Shown here piece by piece: positions 17,168 to 25,709 of a stretch of DNA of 64,000 bases (its first letter is position 1; each line of letters starts with the position of its first letter). Below the pieces are notes generated by a model. It made no database searches. It saw only the letters and a program-made list of their open reading frames with translations, and was not told where the DNA came from. This DNA is from Burkholderia sp. PAMC 26561 (GTDB lineage: Bacteria; Pseudomonadota; Gammaproteobacteria; Burkholderiales; Burkholderiaceae). The position numbers were made by a program, and so were the translations under genes. The DNA is taken from positions 1,116,001-1,180,000 of the forward strand of contig NZ_CP014307.1 in assembly GCF_001557535.2 (NCBI RefSeq), read 5' to 3'.

Positions 17168-18066
17168 GATCTGCTCGCATTTGCATTAGGGGAGCCGTGT
17201 TCTGTTTGCGCCAAGTGGATCTGAGCCACCGCGCCATTTGAATTCTGAGGCGAGTGGATAAGTGTATGGGTTTCCAGAGTGGTTGTCTCCCTTGGCTTGA
17301 GGCCCCATTGCGTAGCCAAGCTGTGAAGCGCGTAGCCCGCGGCTGTTTTGCATCATGCGCAGCAGTCGGCCTCGCTGCTCGGCACTGGGTGAAAATCGAG
17401 CATTATGCCGAGCGATCTCTACCCTCGGGTGCTCTCACCACGTCACTGATGTCGCATTCTCGTTCACTCAACTGCCGCGCTCGGCGAGTGAGACCGAGGC
17501 CATCCCTTTCCCCACATAAGGTATCTGCCTGCACGCAATGGTCGCCTTGCGAAGTTCTCGCCATCCAACGCTTTCTCCACATCGCGGATCGCGACAAAGA
17601 TCGAGGATTGGAGGACTGGAGCGCGATGGCGAACGTCTGAATGCTATTGATTTCGGCAACTTACCAAACGTTGTGACGCTGTGAGAACTGCTTACGCGTA
17701 GGAATGTATTAACGAGTGGGGAACTATGTATTTTACGTCATCTCTGATGAATGGCAGAGTCGCACTCAGTTCTGAGCGGTCTGCAATCCTCATCGGTCTA
17801 CAGACAGATAGCCGGCGAAAGCATTCCGCTATGGATGGCTCTTCACAACCACCTGAAAAACAACGGAACATTTCTGGGGCACGGTGCGCTCCGCGCCATG
17901 CGGACTGCTCCTGTCCATATGTGCCGCAAAAGCAGGCCGCTAGCTCGTCGAAGCAATTGATACGCCTTAAGCACAAAGCGGACCTGTCGCCGGATGGTGG
18001 CGAATTTGACGATACATGGCGGATCATATGAGGCAGGCTATATCTTGAGCATGATTGAAGGCCATG
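17168..18066. other. About 900 bp without a recognisable gene
   Basis: Open frames exist on both strands (up to about 190 codons on the minus strand across the LysR start), but none shows a domain, and several are rich in Cys, Ser and Arg in the manner of antisense noise. The stretch may hold decayed coding sequence between two regulators. The last part carries the LysR promoter. Confidence 0.4.
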
Positions 18067-18972
18067 ATGTTTGATCGGCAGCAACTTGAAACATTTGCTG
18101 TGGTGGTGGAGTTGCATAATTTCGGCGCCGCCGCTAAAACGCTGAACGTGACTCGTGGGGCGGTGTCGCAACGGGTCATCGCACTGGAAGAAGCGTTGGG
18201 CACGCCCTTGTTGGTGCGTGATGGGAATGTACCGACACCTGCGGGCGAGGCACTTCTCCGGCACATCCAGGCACTCAAACTGATGGAGGCAGACACAATC
18301 GACAAGATCAAGCCGGGCACCAGCGGACGAACAAGGATCGCGATTGCGGTGAACGCAGATTCGCTGGCGACATGGTTTGAGCCTGTTGCCTGTGCGATCG
18401 CGAGGGATGATTGCTTGCTTGAGCTCATCGTGGACGATCAGGATTTCACGCTGCCGGTGCTGACACGGGGCGAGGCGATTGGTTGTGTGTCCACGGCAAG
18501 CAGGGCGCCGACCGGATTTGTGGCAGATGCCGTCGGCGCGATGAAGTACGAGTGTGTTTCCACGCCGTCATTCAGTAGCGCGTATTTTTCGCAAGGGCTC
18601 AATCTGCACGATATCTTGGCTGCACCGGCCGTGCTGTTCAATCGCAAGGACGGTATACATGCAGGCTTCATCGAGCGCCTGCTTGGCTTTCCCATAACCG
18701 GTTATGCCGCTCATTATTTCCCGTCGCCGGTGGCACTGCTTACGGCAGTACGTGCAGGAGTAGGATACGGCCTTGTGCCGTCGTTGCAAGTTCAACCGCT
18801 TCTTGATTCTGGCGAACTGATTGCGCTTGCGCCAAATGATAGCGTGTTCGTCAGTCTATATTGGCATCACTGGGAGAAGGCGCCGGCAAACGCACAAGCT
18901 ATCAGCGAGCTAGTAATACGTCATGCACGTGAGGTTTTGACTCAGCAATCGTCCGTCTTACTCGACGACTAG
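18067..18972 (+). CDS. LysR regulator, ArgP/IciA-like
   Basis: About 301 residues. The HTH region reads RQQLETFAVVVELHNFGAAAK and RGAVSQRVIALEEALG (about 3-45), with LLVRDGNVPTPAGEALLRH after it, the arrangement seen in ArgP. The effector domain includes CVSTASRAPTGF and the VGYGLVPSLQVQPLL segment (about 235). ArgP proteins usually activate an adjacent LysE/ArgO amino-acid exporter. No such gene is seen here; the nearest neighbour is a convergent permease. GAAGG supports 18067, and ATG 18064 is an alternative. Confidence 0.85.
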   Translation: MFDRQQLETFAVVVELHNFGAAAKTLNVTRGAVSQRVIALEEALGTPLLVRDGNVPTPAGEALLRHIQALKLMEADTIDKIKPGTSGRTRIAIAVNADSLATWFEPVACAIARDDCLLELIVDDQDFTLPVLTRGEAIGCVSTASRAPTGFVADAVGAMKYECVSTPSFSSAYFSQGLNLHDILAAPAVLFNRKDGIHAGFIERLLGFPITGYAAHYFPSPVALLTAVRAGVGYGLVPSLQVQPLLDSGELIALAPNDSVFVSLYWHHWEKAPANAQAISELVIRHAREVLTQQSSVLLDD

Positions 18973-19163
18973 TGCCGACGTGCGATGCGGTCGGTCCGAG
19001 GAGTTTGACCTCCGCCGCAAGACATATCATCACGAAGAAATCTTGAAGGACAGCGGCATGGAGTTTCCATACCGCCCGCGTTTTTGACCGCGTTGCACGA
19101 CGTCCTTCATTGACCGCTAAAGTTCATTCAGGGGAGGGTCTCGGCTCAAAGAGGTCCGGGTGG

Positions 19164-20420
19164 CTATTTTGACTTACTTGCGGCAAGCGAAGTCCACATC
19201 TGGGGCGCTAACATCACGAGGAGCGAGAGTGGAGGCGACACAAGCAGCGGAGTCGCTTCAGGCATCGCCACAAATCCCGTCCAGCGGATCAAGTAGCAAG
19301 TCACTGCGATACCGCATCCCGCGGCGATCGAAGCGTTTGCCGCCTTGTCTGACACGCGTACGCGCAGTAGCCCGAGTCCCAGCAGCGGACCGACGGCGGC
19401 GAGGTAGACCATATTGAGGTCGACCATCATATCGACAAGGCTTTGACCACGTAGGGAGATAACGGAGGCAAGCAAGATCGGCAGGTTGCGCGACCACAAC
19501 GGTCTTGAGATAAGAGGTGGACCAAGTGTGGCAGTAGCGTCAGCAATTGCCCGCAAAATTGAACTGCCTGAGCCTAGGGCCGTGGTGAGCAGGATAATGA
19601 TGACGAGGTCTCGGGTCGCCCTCATTGAGAAAAACGAAAAGCTATGCATGAGAACGATCGGAACGGTTTGCACGGGGTCGGCTACCACTTCTAGATGCCA
19701 GGCCGGGGCCGCTGCGATTACGGCCAAGGCCGGAAGAAACCCGATTGTGAATACGACTAGTGCCGCAAGCAAGGCGCCAGTGCGAGCCGTAGTTGGCGTG
19801 CGGGCGGTAATCAAAAATTGCTGGTAGTCGGTACCACATATAACCATCGCAATGACAGATGCCCCGATGTATCCGCTATGAGCAGGAGGAAGAAGCAGAA
19901 GAGCATCGACGAATCGAACGGGGGCATGTAACCAGGTAGCAAGCCCGCCCGTCTCGATCAGCGCGTGAACGAGTAAAACATTGCACGCGAATATACAAAG
20001 TGAAAATCCAACGGAGAGCCATGAAAGTCGCATAAGGGACAGGCCGACTAGAAGCAGATCGGTCAGCAGGATTGCGGAAGTTGGGGGCATGGCCGCCAGG
20101 GAAAGTAGCGATGATGCTCCGCGGATTTGCGCAGCGAGCACTCCGGTCATCCAGACGAGCGATAAAAGCGCTACGTGGCTGCTGACTGAGGGACCATAGA
20201 GCTGAGCAAACCAATTCCAGATGGATCGTCCGGCCGCCCAAAGCAAAGGCGCGCAAAATGCGAGCACCGTCAGACCTAATGCGGTTGCTATCGCATACAG
20301 GCAACTCGCCATACCTTTATGCACGGCTAATTCGCCGGTACCCAAAAGAAAACCGATGCCGCAACTGGTCGAGATTAGCAGGCTAGCAACCTGCGCGGCG
20401 TTCAAGGTGCGTTCAGTCAT
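19164..20420 (-). CDS. Multi-pass permease, possibly SSS/APC-type symporter
   Basis: A 418-residue very hydrophobic protein with about 11-12 predicted membrane helices. The opening helix GIGFLLGTGELAVHKGMAS has the broken-helix look of sodium:solute and LeuT-fold transporters, and GTDYQQFLITARTPTTAR near 215 resembles the SSS inner loop. Substrate unknown. Its ATG overlaps the stop of the desaturase gene by 4 nt (ATGA), so the two are co-translated. It is shorter than classic SSS members (about 480-550). I cannot assign the family with certainty. Confidence 0.65.
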   Translation of the reverse strand: MTERTLNAAQVASLLISTSCGIGFLLGTGELAVHKGMASCLYAIATALGLTVLAFCAPLLWAAGRSIWNWFAQLYGPSVSSHVALLSLVWMTGVLAAQIRGASSLLSLAAMPPTSAILLTDLLLVGLSLMRLSWLSVGFSLCIFACNVLLVHALIETGGLATWLHAPVRFVDALLLLPPAHSGYIGASVIAMVICGTDYQQFLITARTPTTARTGALLAALVVFTIGFLPALAVIAAAPAWHLEVVADPVQTVPIVLMHSFSFFSMRATRDLVIIILLTTALGSGSSILRAIADATATLGPPLISRPLWSRNLPILLASVISLRGQSLVDMMVDLNMVYLAAVGPLLGLGLLRVRVSDKAANASIAAGCGIAVTCYLIRWTGFVAMPEATPLLVSPPLSLLVMLAPQMWTSLAASKSK

Positions 20421-21355
20421 GATGCCCTCCAGCCGTTCACGCTAGATCGAGATCCCTTTAGGTATGCTTCGCAGACAATGGATCTCTCGTTGAAAAACGA
20501 GACCTGGTGGAGGTGAGCATGCGCACGAGGCAAATCGTAGTAGGGGATTCGCGGAAACAGATGGTGCGTAAGGTGATAGCCGTTGTGATGCGGATGGATC
20601 AGGACCGAAAGGAGACCAAGAGATGGAGTCTCACGCGTATGTCGAAAAATACCCCCTGACTCCAACGCGTAGTGGTCGATCATCTCCCGAAAAATCGTGA
20701 TGGCATGAAAAACACTGGCTTTCGCAGCTATCCATAATGCGAGGAACAAAATCGCGAAGTGCATGCCGACAAACATGTCGAGCACGGCTTCGTACGCAAC
20801 CCACCATAAAGTGATGGCGAGCCATTGCGCGAGTGAGAGTCGCTTGTCGACAAGGTGTCCGAGTAGCGACGCGGTCAAATTGGCAGGATCGCAGAGCACG
20901 CGAGCATATGTACTGAACCAGTGCTGTTGCTCATATTTGGCGCGGGGCAGATAGTCAGGATCGCGAATCGGATCGCCGAGCCACGCATGGTGCCGCGCAT
21001 GCTGGAGACGATAGAGCGTAAAGTCGCTGAAGAGCGCGGGAGCAAGTAGAATGCGGCCTATCCTGTCATTGACTTTGCGTCGGGCGCTCAGGTTTTGATG
21101 GCTGGCCTCGTGCAACAAATTGCCTAACGCACGTTGCCTGTTGCCGATCGCGAAGAGCGCAAGTACGGTCATGCACGCGCCGACCTGGTACGTGGCCCAT
21201 GTAGCAAAAATTATGATTGTCCAATCGAAGAAGATGTCGGCTAGCGCTCGCAAAACGCTAGGAGGACTGATCTGCCAACTGGTGTCGGTCAACGCAACAG
21301 CGGCACGCACGGCGGACTGGTCCGCGATAACGGATGAAGATGCACGAAAACTCAT
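20417..21355 (-). CDS. Fatty-acid-desaturase-family membrane di-iron enzyme
   Basis: A 312-residue membrane protein with the three His boxes of the family: HEASHQN (about 98-104), HARHH (about 138-142) and HLTHHLFP (about 265-272). At least four hydrophobic spans lie between them (for example WTIIIFATWATYQVGA). These enzymes desaturate or hydroxylate lipids or small molecules using two irons. ATG at 21355 is preferred over 21388 because GAGAGGA precedes it. It is coupled to the following permease gene, so the enzyme may act on what that permease carries rather than on membrane lipid. Confidence 0.85.
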   Translation of the reverse strand: MSFRASSSVIADQSAVRAAVALTDTSWQISPPSVLRALADIFFDWTIIIFATWATYQVGACMTVLALFAIGNRQRALGNLLHEASHQNLSARRKVNDRIGRILLAPALFSDFTLYRLQHARHHAWLGDPIRDPDYLPRAKYEQQHWFSTYARVLCDPANLTASLLGHLVDKRLSLAQWLAITLWWVAYEAVLDMFVGMHFAILFLALWIAAKASVFHAITIFREMIDHYALESGGIFRHTRETPSLGLLSVLIHPHHNGYHLTHHLFPRIPYYDLPRAHAHLHQVSFFNERSIVCEAYLKGSRSSVNGWRAS

Positions 21356-21554
21356 GGTAGGTCCTCTCAATTGACAGAGTTCCCCCATGGCTTAACGCCC
21401 GAATTTGTAGTGCCAACGATTCGATAATAGGGTTCCGCTTGCGGTAGAGAGGGGTGGGTTAGTATTTAAAGACAGTGTGTAAATTTTCTAAACGAAGCAG
21501 GGTGAGAGTCACTCCGACCGCACGGTCGTCAGTGCGTTTGTAAAGGGGAATTCG

Positions 21555-21989
21555 TTGAGCGAAAGAGATCTTGTGAAGCTGTGCGCAAGCCTGAATCCCG
21601 CCACGGCGCAACCGGCCTACGTCTACTGTTCATTCATTGACTTCAGTTTGCCCGCTGGGCTGGTGCCTTTCTGCACCGTTCGAGAGGAGGAAGGCCTGAC
21701 TGCAGTTGTAGCGCGCTCAGATGCAGAGCGCTTGCGCTTGCCGCATACCTTCGAGTCGCGTTTAATTACGTTGTCGGTCCATTCAAGTCTTGAAGCAGTT
21801 GGGTTTATCGCGGTGATCAGTCGCACGCTTGCTTAGGCCGGTATCTCCTGCAATGCGATTGCAGGCTATTACCACGATCACATTTTCGTCCCCGTCGACA
21901 AAGCCGAAGAAGCGATGAGCCTTCTGAATGAGATTGCAGCGGGATCGAGGTTGTTGCCCTCAACTTCGGGATGGCAACAGGCGCCTTAG
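21555..21989 (+). pseudogene. ACT-domain protein (DUF2241-ACT_7 type) with an in-frame TAG
   Basis: From a TTG start with AAGGGGAA upstream, the frame reads a DUF2241-like domain (AYVYCSF, VREEEGLTAVVAR) and then ACT_7 (RLITLSVHSSLEAVGFIAVIS). It stops at TAG 21834-21836 after 93 codons. The same frame continues to TAG 21987-21989 with the rest of the ACT fold (GISCNAIAGYYHDHIFVPV). Intact relatives usually have Glu at the stop position (LAEAGIS), so one G-to-T change explains it. Full length would be 144 residues. ACT domains sense amino acids. The gene is divergent from the desaturase. Confidence 0.85.
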
Positions 21990-22069
21990 CATTGGATGCG
22001 GTTATTTTTTCTGTACTTCGGTCAATCTTTGTCGCACTTACATAATCAATCTTGCCTCAGTGTCGTGCA

Positions 22070-22083
22070 TCTAATAGATTAGA
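22070..22083. promoter_or_regulatory. Short inverted repeat before the transfer region
   Basis: TCTAATAGATTAGA has 6-bp arms around AG, in an AT-rich patch about 125 bp before the first gene of the conjugation module. It could be an operator for the AlpA-like or another element regulator. The rest of 21990-22207 shows nothing else. Confidence 0.3.
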
Positions 22084-22207
22084 AGAATGCAATCAAGGCG
22101 GGGCGGTTCTCGAAGAGGAAGCTATTCGCGCTTTCCGGTAGAGCCGCGCCGTGATCTGTGTCCGTATCGCTGTTGAACGGTCACGCAGAACTGAAGAGCA
22201 GGGAATT

Positions 22208-22744
22208 ATGTGCGAATCGACTAACAACAATCAGGACCGGGCATTTCACGAGACTGATGCGCGGCACGAGCTTGAAAACTCGCGGCGGCGAACTGAAGAA
22301 TCAAAAGCGTTAATCGCCCGGCTGACGACCCGTCTTAGAGCGCGTGATCGACGTATCCAATTGCTGGAACTCGCGATTGCCAGAACGGCAGTCATGCATC
22401 ATGTGTGGGCGTCACACCTTGAACGCAAGCTCGAGCGGTCGCCTGTGGCGGACACCAGCGATTCGGCCGAAAGGCCGGTCGTCGGCCCCGCGCCCGAAAG
22501 CGGTGTGATCGTCCATCTTCCCCACTTGACGCGGACCCTCGAGGCGCTTGTGGACGTGATGCGGGAGCATTGGTCGGAGTGGGATCCCGAGCGGCCACCG
22601 AAATCGTCCACCGTCGCCCGTGCGATCGACCAGAGGCTAGGCTTGAAGGGGCAGGCTAATGGCGAAGCGTCGCGCAGCGCCCAGACCTTTGCCGCCGCCC
22701 TGAGGCCGGATTCGGTCAACGAAACGGACGGCCGCCATCGCTGA
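22208..22744 (+). CDS. Hypothetical coiled-coil protein at the head of the transfer region
   Basis: A 178-residue protein. Residues about 20-75 are rich in Glu, Arg and Leu (ELENSRRRTEESKALIARL) and look like a coiled coil. The C-terminal half has a short conserved-looking segment (LTRTLEALVDVMREHWSEWD, then SSTVARAIDQRLGL). ATG 22208 is preceded by GCAGGGA and chosen over an earlier ATG. I do not recognise the family. Position suggests an accessory gene of the integrated or plasmid element, perhaps DNA-binding. Confidence 0.6.
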   Translation: MCESTNNNQDRAFHETDARHELENSRRRTEESKALIARLTTRLRARDRRIQLLELAIARTAVMHHVWASHLERKLERSPVADTSDSAERPVVGPAPESGVIVHLPHLTRTLEALVDVMREHWSEWDPERPPKSSTVARAIDQRLGLKGQANGEASRSAQTFAAALRPDSVNETDGRHR

Positions 22745-22869
22745 ACGCGTGCTGAACTCGGTTCCCGACGGGACATTCCGACGACATGACGGAATTGTCC
22801 GTCAGTGCCTCCTGCTGATTGAATAGGACCTGTGCAGCAACTTATTCAAGCGCAGTGGCGGAGGTGGGA

Positions 22870-23103
22870 ATGAAAGTTCAATTGCGAGGGACTGGCGCAA
22901 TATTGCGACGCGGCCAGGTCGAACAGGAAGTCGGCCTGAAGCGCTCGACCATCTACCAGCGGATGCAGGAAGGAACGTTCCCGCGTCCGATCCGGCTTGG
23001 GGAGAGGGCAGTTGGCTGGCGGGCATCGGATATCGAGCGATTTCTCGAAGACCCCGCTGGTTATCGCGTTCCCTATCTGGAAGACGAGGCGCGCGATGCC
23101 TGA
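22870..23103 (+). CDS. alpA: AlpA-like transcriptional regulator
   Basis: A 77-residue MerR/excisionase-type winged HTH protein. GAILRRGQVEQEVGLKRSTI is followed by YQRMQEGTFPRPIRLGERAV and GWRASDIERFL, which is the AlpA signature. GGAGGTGGG directly before ATG 22870 fixes the start. AlpA proteins activate excision or mobility genes of prophages and genomic islands. The stop overlaps the next gene by 8 nt. It suggests that the conjugation module is, or was, an excisable element, though no integrase gene is in the window. Confidence 0.9.
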   Translation: MKVQLRGTGAILRRGQVEQEVGLKRSTIYQRMQEGTFPRPIRLGERAVGWRASDIERFLEDPAGYRVPYLEDEARDA

Positions 23104-23380
23104 GCAGCGCGCGTGGCCTTCGCTCGACGCCCGACTGGATAACTGGGCCAATGCGAATCGCGGTTCCTACGATGCGGTTGATGCAGCTTGCATCGAGCGG
23201 GCGTGGCAAAGACTTGCCACACGCCAACGGGATCTGCTGCGTATGGTGTATCTGTGGCGTGCCGGTCGTGAAGTGATCTGCCGCAGGCTCAAGATCCCAA
23301 GGCACCCGTGGTGTCGATACGAGTTGGAACTGACATCGGCCAAGCAGGCGCTAGCGAGTACGCTGGCGAGGATATCGTGA
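23096..23380 (+). CDS. Small helical protein coupled to alpA
   Basis: 94 residues, starting within the last codons of alpA. The central stretch ERAWQRLATRQRDLLRMVYL and the following EVICRRLKIPR resemble a sigma-region-4 or phage antiterminator-type HTH (stop-and-count helix followed by a recognition helix). I cannot name the family. The overlap with alpA suggests joint production and a regulatory job. Confidence 0.6.
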   Translation: MPEQRAWPSLDARLDNWANANRGSYDAVDAACIERAWQRLATRQRDLLRMVYLWRAGREVICRRLKIPRHPWCRYELELTSAKQALASTLARIS

Positions 23381-23714
23381 AGTAGCACGGCCTGTTACTT
23401 CGCTGGAAAAAACGGAAGCAGATGTCCCACGCAAGTCGCTCGCGTGTCGACAGTATCGCTCCGCTCGTAACCTGACAATCTGTTCCGGTCAACGTGCCAA
23501 TCTACGATTGGCACAACCGAGTACGCGTAAGCGGCCCCGACGTAAAAACGGATGCGTGTATAGAGGATGTATCACGACCGGAACCTGCATTCGCGGGCTT
23601 CCTGTTTTCTCCCGACTGATCCCCCTTGAGCCCGCGGTTAGCCTCCCGGCGCCGCGGGTTCCTTTTTCTCGCTTCCGTTTGCACACGTCGGTGCTGCATG
23701 GATGGAAGCCGATC
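23381..23714. other. 334-bp gap before the T4SS genes
   Basis: The frame of the TrbM-like gene stays open through part of this gap, but the extension is Arg-rich, precedes the signal peptide and lacks a ribosome site, so it is not counted as coding. The stretch probably holds the promoter of the virB operon. Confidence 0.45.
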
Positions 23715-24290
23715 ATGAAACAGTTCAAGTTGGCAGTGGCGGTGTGGCGGGTGCAAATGGTGAGCGGCGTCCTGCGCCGGTGGTCGCTTGCCTTGGCGTT
23801 GATCGGCGGCACGTCGATTCTGGCACCGGGCCTGGCCCATGCCGACGACTGGGGATGCCAGGTGCTCCTCTGCCTGTCCAATCCCGGTGGCCCCGAACAA
23901 TACAGTGCGTGTGTGCCACCAATAGAGAAGCTCTGGCGCGCGTTGCGCCATGGTGACCCCTTTCCGACCTGTGATTTTGGTGTCGGTGGCTCGCATGGGA
24001 CGTCAGCGACCGACACCTTCGCGAGCGGCGGTTACTGCCGGGAGGATTTCCTGTATTGGGGCGGTCCCGAGCAAAGCGAACTGCTGTGCCGTGCTACCGG
24101 GGCGATCAATGTCGATATCAACGATCAACTCTACACGCGCGTCTGGTGGGATGTTAGCGGACAGGACCGCACGATCACCGAGTTCTACGGAGGGGGCTGC
24201 ACCCAGGTGCCGTATGACCCGTCGCAGTCCGCCGCGCTGTTTCTGAGGCAGACCGAACAGCAAAACAACTTCGGCGGTGGAGGCCCGTGA
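23715..24290 (+). CDS. trbM: TrbM/KikA-type conjugal transfer protein
   Basis: 191 residues. The N-terminus has a long signal sequence (MKQFKLAVAVWRV..., hydrophobic at about 30-45, cleavage near AHA/DDW). The mature part begins CQVLLCLSNPGGP and keeps paired cysteines (CVPP, CDFG, CRED, LLCRATG), a TrbM/KikA/MpfK trait. These periplasmic proteins accompany IncP- and IncN-like mating-pair systems. Its stop overlaps the virB1 start (TGATG), placing it as first gene of the virB operon. Confidence 0.8.
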   Translation: MKQFKLAVAVWRVQMVSGVLRRWSLALALIGGTSILAPGLAHADDWGCQVLLCLSNPGGPEQYSACVPPIEKLWRALRHGDPFPTCDFGVGGSHGTSATDTFASGGYCREDFLYWGGPEQSELLCRATGAINVDINDQLYTRVWWDVSGQDRTITEFYGGGCTQVPYDPSQSAALFLRQTEQQNNFGGGGP

Positions 24291-24943
24291 TGCTCCCGTT
24301 CGACTTCATCACGCTCGCGCAGCAGTGCGCACCCCAAGTTTCACTGGTCACGATGGCGGCTATCGTCCGCACCGAGTCTGGCTTTAACCCGTATGCGATT
24401 GGCGTCGTGCGCGGCCGCTTGGTGCGTCAGCCGGCGAGCTTGGCCGAGGCGGTAGCTACGACGCATGCACTCGCTGCCGGTGGCTGGAACTTCAGCGTAG
24501 GACTCGCGCAGATCAACCGTGCGAACTGGGCTCGATATGGATTGAGCGAGCAAAGCGCCTTTGACCCATGCCGCAACCTGGCCGCGGGCGCCGCGATCCT
24601 GCAGGGCTGTTTCGAACGGGCGCGGCGTGCGCGAACCGATACGCCGAGTGACTCGCAGTCGGTCCTCTTCGCGAGCTTGTCCTGCTATGCCAGTGGAAAT
24701 TTCTCCACGGGCTATCGCACCGGTTACGTGCAGAGCGTGGTCGATAGCGCAGGAACGGTGGCGCGATCATCGACGGCTGTCGTCGTGCCGCCCATTACCC
24801 CAATTCCCGTTGTCCCAGTCGACTCCGGAATGTCTACCCGGCCGCTGAGATCTCAACCGGACAGACATCCGGTGTCGGAACCATCGGAAATCGTACCCAG
24901 TAGACCCGACGGTGATTCAACCCGTAGTGCCGTGGTGTTCTAG
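24290..24943 (+). CDS. virB1: VirB1-like lytic transglycosylase
   Basis: 217 residues with an SLT fold: catalytic Glu in TMAAIVRTESGFNPYAIG (about residue 29), WNFSVGLAQINRANW (about 68-82), AAGAAIL and CYASGNFSTGYRTGYV. The enzyme opens peptidoglycan for assembly of the secretion channel. No classical signal peptide is evident at the chosen start, which is common for VirB1 proteins of this type. A Pro-rich tail follows the domain. Confidence 0.9.
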   Translation: MLPFDFITLAQQCAPQVSLVTMAAIVRTESGFNPYAIGVVRGRLVRQPASLAEAVATTHALAAGGWNFSVGLAQINRANWARYGLSEQSAFDPCRNLAAGAAILQGCFERARRARTDTPSDSQSVLFASLSCYASGNFSTGYRTGYVQSVVDSAGTVARSSTAVVVPPITPIPVVPVDSGMSTRPLRSQPDRHPVSEPSEIVPSRPDGDSTRSAVVF

Positions 24944-24993
24944 CCCGGCCCCCCAACGCTAGCAGCGTCATCTCAAACGGATAGGAGTTCATC

Positions 24994-25335
24994 ATGAAAT
25001 TAGTATTACTTATTAGCAGTTGGGGTAATTCGTCTTCCGAAAAAACGGTTCGTGGCAGCAACCGTGCGATACGACGCACCGTTGCCACGTGCGCGGCACT
25101 GCTGGTGGCTTCTCCTGCCTGGGCACAACTGTCCCAAGTTAACACGCTCCTGAGCACGATCCAGACAACCCTGCTTGGCGTGGGTGGCGTGATCTGCTCG
25201 ATCTCGATCATTTGGGCGGGCTTCCGGATGATGTTCCAGCATGCCCGCTTCGGCGACATCGCGAACGTGTTTATCGGTGGTGTCTTCGTTGGTTGCGCGA
25301 CGGTGATCGCCGGCATGTTGATTCCGACGACCTGA
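24994..25335 (+). CDS. virB2: VirB2-like major pilin
   Basis: 113 residues: a long signal region (about 1-44, ending SPAWAQ) and then a mature pilin of about 68 residues with two membrane helices (LLGVGGVICSISIIWAGF and NVFIGGVFVGCATVIAGML). Position between virB1 and virB3 supports the call. It would polymerise into the conjugative pilus. Confidence 0.88.
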   Translation: MKLVLLISSWGNSSSEKTVRGSNRAIRRTVATCAALLVASPAWAQLSQVNTLLSTIQTTLLGVGGVICSISIIWAGFRMMFQHARFGDIANVFIGGVFVGCATVIAGMLIPTT

Positions 25336-25363
25336 TCCGAGGCAACGAATCATAAATCCACTC

Positions 25364-25708
25364 ATGAACCCGCTTATGAACTCATCTATAAATTCACTTA
25401 GGGATCCCGTCTTCAAGGGATGTACCCGACCCGCGATGCTCTGGGGCGTACCGCTCGTACCACTCCTCATAGTTAGCGGTGGCATGCTGATCCCAGCCAT
25501 CTGGGCGCTGCTCGGGAGTCCGCCGCTAGGCGTCGGGATGCTGTTCCTGATGATTCCGGTGTTCGTTGCAATGCGCGTCATCACGCGCCGCGACGACCAG
25601 CGCCTCGCGCAATACGCACTGCGCCTGCGTTTGGTCGTCCGTCAGGGCAATCGTCGCTTCTGGGGCAGCCACGCCTATCTGCCTGTCCGGCTCAAGAGGA
25701 GGGCGTGA
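25364..25708 (+). CDS. virB3: VirB3-like inner-membrane protein
   Basis: 114 residues with DPVFKGCTRPAMLWGVP near residues 14-30 and two adjacent membrane helices, as expected for VirB3. VirB3 works with VirB4 at the base of the pilus assembly complex. Its stop lies 1 nt before the virB4 start. Confidence 0.88.
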   Translation: MNPLMNSSINSLRDPVFKGCTRPAMLWGVPLVPLLIVSGGMLIPAIWALLGSPPLGVGMLFLMIPVFVAMRVITRRDDQRLAQYALRLRLVVRQGNRRFWGSHAYLPVRLKRRA

Positions 25709-25709
25709 C

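Noticed and set aside
17692..18264. A 190-codon minus-strand frame across the LysR start
   Set aside because: Cys/Arg/His-rich without domain, overlaps the HTH of the LysR gene.
23508..23714. A 69-residue N-terminal extension of the TrbM-like protein
   Set aside because: It would bury the signal peptide in mid-protein and has no ribosome site. ATG 23715 begins directly with the leader sequence.
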